7,332 bases of DNA from NCBI GenBank assembly GCA_022565015.1, contig JADFKI010000199.1, forward strand, positions 1 through 7,332, given 5' to 3'. Numbering within the stretch: the stretch's first letter is position 1; each line of letters starts with the position of its first letter. The notes below the pieces were generated by a model. That model saw only the letters and a program-made list of their open reading frames with translations. It did no database searches and was not told where the DNA came from. Below are positions 5,959 to 7,332 of this stretch, piece after piece. The DNA is from Chloroflexota bacterium (GTDB taxonomy: Bacteria > Chloroflexota > Dehalococcoidia > Lucifugimonadales > JADFKI01). The position numbers and the translations under genes are program-made.

Positions 5959-6426
5959 TTATGGGAAGGCAGGCATATTTGTTAGGTCTGGAATAAGATT
6001 GCTGGCCAATGTCATTGATGCGTGGGCAAGTCCTGCCCAACTATCCACCCCATGACTTGCGAATATTGACGTTGTTCCTGTATTCAGGGGATTTCTTACA
6101 TAGTCGGACTGGATGCGATTATCCTTCAGCTGACGAAGCTGGTCTGATAATCTTTTTGCTCTCCCTTGCCGAAGATTGGGATGTTTGGCTACCGCCTTAA
6201 TAACAACTTCATGCGAATTCCCACGAGGAACGCTCAGCAATCTATATATTCTGCTGGTCAAATTGGCGCGATCGATGCCGAATAATTCGTCACGGGCTAT
6301 TAGAAAGGAGGAATAGGAGGCTCGCCCAATAGAGGTTCGATATTCCGCCTCCCCAGTGGGGTTCCTTATTAGATCCTGGCCTAGATGAAAAAAGTCCCTT
6401 GGATCAAAAACTGCGATACTTGTCAG
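5959..6426 (-). CDS. HEPN-like domain protein, non-canonical (CTG) start
   Basis: A start at TTG 6261 gives only 100 residues, but the frame stays open and protein-like up to the stop of the preceding gene at 6439-6441. The full reading, about 155 residues, has the pattern of HEPN proteins. FDPRDFFHLGQDLIRNP opens helix 1 (7-23). RTSIGRASYSSFLIARDEL (30-48) resembles the lRtaisRAYYAaFlaar core. His72 lies in GNSHEVVIKAV, and LRQLKDNRIQSDYV (97-110) matches the L..L...R..aDY helix. The only start-like codon before FDPRD is CTG at 6424-6426, with AGAGGT 6 nt upstream, so a CTG start is likely. HEPN proteins are often RNases in toxin-antitoxin or defence systems, or nucleotidyltransferase partners. 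The usual R-x4-6-H motif is not evident: the R35-ASYSSF stretch is followed by Leu42. Activity is therefore uncertain. Confidence 0.7.
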   Translation of the reverse strand: MTSIAVFDPRDFFHLGQDLIRNPTGEAEYRTSIGRASYSSFLIARDELFGIDRANLTSRIYRLLSVPRGNSHEVVIKAVAKHPNLRQGRAKRLSDQLRQLKDNRIQSDYVRNPLNTGTTSIFASHGVDSWAGLAHASMTLASNLIPDLTNMPAFP

Positions 6427-6432
6427 TTTACA

Positions 6433-6438
6433 ACCTCT
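6433..6438 (-). promoter_or_regulatory. Shine-Dalgarno-like site before the HEPN gene's CTG codon
   Basis: The minus strand reads TAG (stop of the preceding gene), then AGAGGT, then tgtaaa, then CTG. The spacing suits initiation at the CTG and offers translational coupling to the gene that ends immediately before it. Confidence 0.4.
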
Positions 6439-7014
6439 CTACAGCCAATAAAATCTCAGTCCAACGTCGTCAAATACAGAGCTGCGATCGGCCGAATCAA
6501 GTCTGTCTAACCAGTTATTCATTTCTATGTCTAAACTATCCCAGAAGGCCAGCGCCTGTACAGGCGAAGCCTGGACATAGACCCTAAGAACTACTTGACC
6601 TGTTTTTTCTTCTGGATCTTCCTCTGCGTCGACAACTATTTTAGAAACCGGAAGATTAGATCGCAAAGCTTTGGAAACAACAATTCCAAGAAATCCACTT
6701 AGTAGCTTGCGCACTTGGACAGTCAGAAGGTGATGGTGGCCAACCAGCCACTTGATATCAGGCGCTGCTAGCCTGTCAGGAACTCTGGACTTGGATAGCA
6801 TGGTCTCTACGTCCGTAGCTATTAATGTAGTGCGGAGTATCGGGTTGTTGATATTTAACTTGCGTAATAAACTGCGGTCGTCGCCATCAGCAACGTCGGT
6901 TACAGACGATGTTGCTATCCCAAGTGCTAATTCTTTCAATTCCGCACGCAACTCGAGTGGCGACACGGCGTTGGTGCCCGGTTCAACCACTCTATCTTTC
7001 ACTTCTTCAGTCAT
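6439..7014 (-). CDS. Conserved-looking protein of unknown function, middle gene of HEPN cassette
   Basis: I do not recognise this 191-residue protein. No signal peptide or clear membrane helix is seen, so it is probably cytosolic. The first 60 residues are polar, with a helix-like stretch (LELRAELKELALGIA, 20-34). Residues 85-118 (PDIKWLVGHHHLL to VVSKAL) look helical with a run of three histidines at 93-95. The C-terminal part alternates strand and helix: SKIVVDAEEDPEE, QVVLRVYVQA (140-149), then ALAFWDSLDIEMNNWLDRL (154-172), ending in strand-like VGLRFYWL. That could be a small alpha/beta domain. It starts 10 nt after the stop of the gene entering from the right edge, and the HEPN gene follows directly in the same frame after its TAG. 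The tight packing marks one operon. A role as antitoxin or partner of the HEPN protein is inference. It is AT-richer than the backbone genes. Confidence 0.75.
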   Translation of the reverse strand: MTEEVKDRVVEPGTNAVSPLELRAELKELALGIATSSVTDVADGDDRSLLRKLNINNPILRTTLIATDVETMLSKSRVPDRLAAPDIKWLVGHHHLLTVQVRKLLSGFLGIVVSKALRSNLPVSKIVVDAEEDPEEKTGQVVLRVYVQASPVQALAFWDSLDIEMNNWLDRLDSADRSSVFDDVGLRFYWL

Positions 7015-7024
7015 GATCTCGATA

Positions 7025-7332
7025 TCAGCTGCTTTCCAGCCTCTGGATCGTAGATGTAATTATATTATTTGCAGATTGAGCAACTCTTTCGGCTATTGAT
7101 GATTTTTCATTTCTATATAGTAGGTCAAAGTAATAACGTCGATCAAATGCTGCATTATCAGGATAGATCGTTAATTCCGCCCAGTTAGGGCGGTTCGCAG
7201 TAAGACCTACACTGGTAAATCGTAAACCACGCTGCCCCATAACTTCACTGTCCGATGGCATCTCACCAGCCAGAAAAGTTCCTAAATCTGAGACATCGCT
7301 ATGGGCAGACCACCAGTGCGATAAAACATTCT
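7025..7332 (-). CDS. Partial protein of unknown function, C-terminal part (5' end beyond right edge)
   Basis: The minus-strand frame is open from the right edge to a TGA at 7025-7027, giving about 101 C-terminal residues. An internal ATG at 7261 could be mistaken for a start, but the preceding residues (SHWWSAHSDVSDLGTFLAGE) read as normal protein, so the gene enters from outside the window. Visible features are a probable strand region (GLRFTSVGLTANRPNWAELTI cut into short strands), an aromatic patch FDRRYYFDLLYRN and a terminal helix rich in S, A, I and Q. I cannot assign a family. It lies 10 nt upstream of the 191-residue gene and is probably co-transcribed with it and the HEPN gene; the promoter is outside the window. 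Confidence 0.7.
   Translation of the reverse strand, partial: NVLSHWWSAHSDVSDLGTFLAGEMPSDSEVMGQRGLRFTSVGLTANRPNWAELTIYPDNAAFDRRYYFDLLYRNEKSSIAERVAQSANNIITSTIQRLESS

Noticed and set aside
6351..6361. CCCC-AGT-GGGG hairpin as a possible terminator
   Set aside because: It lies inside the HEPN reading frame, the stem is only 4 bp and no T run follows on either strand.

Overview
The window looks like a piece of a bacterial chromosome, possibly from a metagenome assembly. It has a GC-rich backbone of metabolic and nucleic-acid-repair genes, interrupted by two visibly AT-richer accessory patches. The gene set (SRAP protein, Fpg/Nei glycosylase starting MPEAPELE, HpcH/HpaI aldolase, aldo/keto reductase, zinc-ribbon Nudix) would suit a Chloroflexota lineage such as Dehalococcoidia/SAR202. 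That placement is a guess from general resemblance; no rRNA or other phylogenetic marker is present. No tRNA, rRNA, CRISPR array, transposase or integrase is visible.

Layout: (1) 1-180, minus: the N-terminal part of an unrecognised protein that runs off the left edge. (2) 293-2368, minus: a likely operon transcribed in the order aldo/keto reductase, nucleoside deaminase, SRAP-domain DNA-protein crosslink protein. A good sigma70-type promoter lies at 2408-2436, and a possible second promoter lies just upstream of the SRAP gene. (3) 2525-3469, plus: an AT-richer trypsin-like serine protease gene with all three catalytic motifs, broken by two mutually compensating frameshifts, each beside a homopolymer. 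(4) 3587-4408, plus: an intact Fpg/Nei DNA glycosylase. (5) 4476-5240, minus: an HpcH/HpaI-family aldolase with a TTG start, a clear promoter (5338-5366) and a leader of about 90 nt. (6) 5447-5941, plus: a Nudix hydrolase with an N-terminal zinc ribbon. (7) 5959-7332, minus: an AT-richer three-gene cassette entering from the right edge: a partial gene of unknown function, a 191-residue protein of unknown function, and a HEPN-like protein.

Several backbone genes deal with damaged DNA or nucleotides. SRAP caps abasic sites, Fpg/Nei excises oxidised bases, the Nudix protein hydrolyses nucleotide derivatives, and the deaminase acts on bases or nucleosides. They sit in separate transcription units, so any functional link is inference.

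The most interesting part is the right-hand cassette. Its last gene is easily missed because it has no ATG, GTG or TTG at its true N-terminus. Reading the minus strand shows a HEPN-like protein that begins right after the amber stop of the preceding gene, in the same frame, probably at a CTG codon behind a Shine-Dalgarno-like AGAGGT. A HEPN protein co-encoded with two small unknown proteins in an AT-rich patch is a candidate toxin-antitoxin or defence module, although the usual catalytic histidine is not seen.
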